NCBI RefSeq assembly: GCF_003434305.1
Contig: NZ_QKKX01000022.1
Span: 19,223 to 83,222 of the forward strand
Source of the DNA: Micromonospora sp. MW-13
GTDB taxonomy: Bacteria > Actinomycetota > Actinomycetes > Mycobacteriales > Micromonosporaceae
Direction of reading: 5' to 3'
DNA: 64,000 nt
The position numbers and the translations under genes were made by a program. The notes under the pieces were generated by a model. That model worked only from the letters and a program-made list of their open reading frames with translations. It was not told the DNA's origin and did no database searches. Below are positions 63,768 through 64,000 of the stretch, in pieces. Position 1 is the first letter of the stretch, and the number at the start of each line of letters is the position of its first letter.

Positions 63768-64000
63768 CCGCGCCCGTCGGCGGCGAGGAGCTTTCCAGCC
63801 GGGTACGCCAGCGCTTCGCCGCCGCGGCCACCCCGGTCACCCCGGCCGCCGTCGTCTCCGCCGTACGCGCCGAGCCGGCTGCGGCGGTTCTCGGCGACAC
63901 CGCCGTGCTCCGGATCGCCGGCCGGGTGCACGACGACCTCGTCGGCGCAGGTCCGCTGGCACCCCTGCTTGCCGATCCGGAGGTGACCGACGTGCTGGTT
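63764..64000 (+). CDS. CpaF/TadA-family secretion ATPase, partial (5' end)
   Basis: The first 79 codons are present and the gene continues beyond the window. RVHDDLVGAGPLAPLLADPE and VTDVLV are the conserved N-terminal block of TadA/CpaF ATPases, which power Tad-type pilus assembly or related secretion. It starts in ATGA overlap with ssd, the usual gene order in actinobacteria. Confidence 0.85.
   Translation, partial: MTAPVGGEELSSRVRQRFAAAATPVTPAAVVSAVRAEPAAAVLGDTAVLRIAGRVHDDLVGAGPLAPLLADPEVTDVLV

Overview
The window is high-GC DNA from a filamentous actinobacterium, most likely a member of the Micromonosporaceae (Micromonospora type). This rests on several observations: GTG and ATG starts joined by 4-nt overlaps, a complete 14-gene nuo operon beside futalosine-pathway menaquinone genes, part of an ESX-type (type VII) secretion locus, an LPXTG-type surface protein, Tat-exported enzymes, a 6C RNA, and the HAD-phosphatase / 6C RNA / Ssd-CpaE / CpaF order known from actinobacterial chromosomes. 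No rRNA, tRNA, CRISPR array, insertion sequence or integrase was seen. The species call is inference.

Layout. 1-2.9 kb: the end of an XRE regulator with a double-DUF397 partner, an ATP-grasp protein, a Tat-exported hydrolase-like protein, and a decayed N-acetylmuramoyl-L-alanine amidase that shares a C-terminal module with its neighbour. 3.0-8.4 kb: respiratory quinone genes mqnC, menG and a geranylgeranyl-reductase-family (MenJ-like) enzyme, interrupted by an LPVTG-anchored protein. 8.5-25.1 kb: nuoA to nuoN, ended by an 18-bp perfect hairpin, followed by a polyprenyl diphosphate synthase that could supply the menaquinone tail. 26.3-34 kb: MFS exporter, IclR regulator, PhoX phosphatase, an ECF sigma factor with an apparent AUC start and its zinc-finger anti-sigma, RarD, a GNAT and a small holin-like membrane protein. 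34-42.4 kb: EccE, two WXG100 proteins, a mycosin and a large SseB-domain protein with threonine-rich repeats. 42.4-49.2 kb: an alpha/beta hydrolase and two secreted M6 metalloproteases plus a remnant of a third. 49.6-56.9 kb: acs, a degenerate Fic-like protein, a TetR-controlled membrane operon with a readable promoter and operators, and a HAD phosphatase. 57-62 kb: a 6C RNA followed by an accessory island of secreted peptidoglycan-directed proteins. 62.6-64 kb: Ssd/CpaE and the start of a CpaF/TadA ATPase.

The central block works as one respiratory module: MqnC, MenG and the reductase build and tailor menaquinone, the prenyl synthase can supply its tail, and complex I reduces it.

The most unusual structure is in the nuo operon. 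Every intergenic gap longer than 13 nt (nuoC-D, F-G, J-K, L-M) is spanned exactly by a stop-free mini-ORF. Its start overlaps the upstream stop, and its stop overlaps the next start. Three of the four consist of copies of a short dispersed repeat, which is also translated as the tail of NuoE. The second is the 57-62 kb island, where two adjacent secreted proteins share an almost identical I36-like module (10 differences in 308 nt) fused to unrelated C-terminal domains. Beside them lies a peptidase gene whose signal-peptide region is a 46-bp perfect palindrome.
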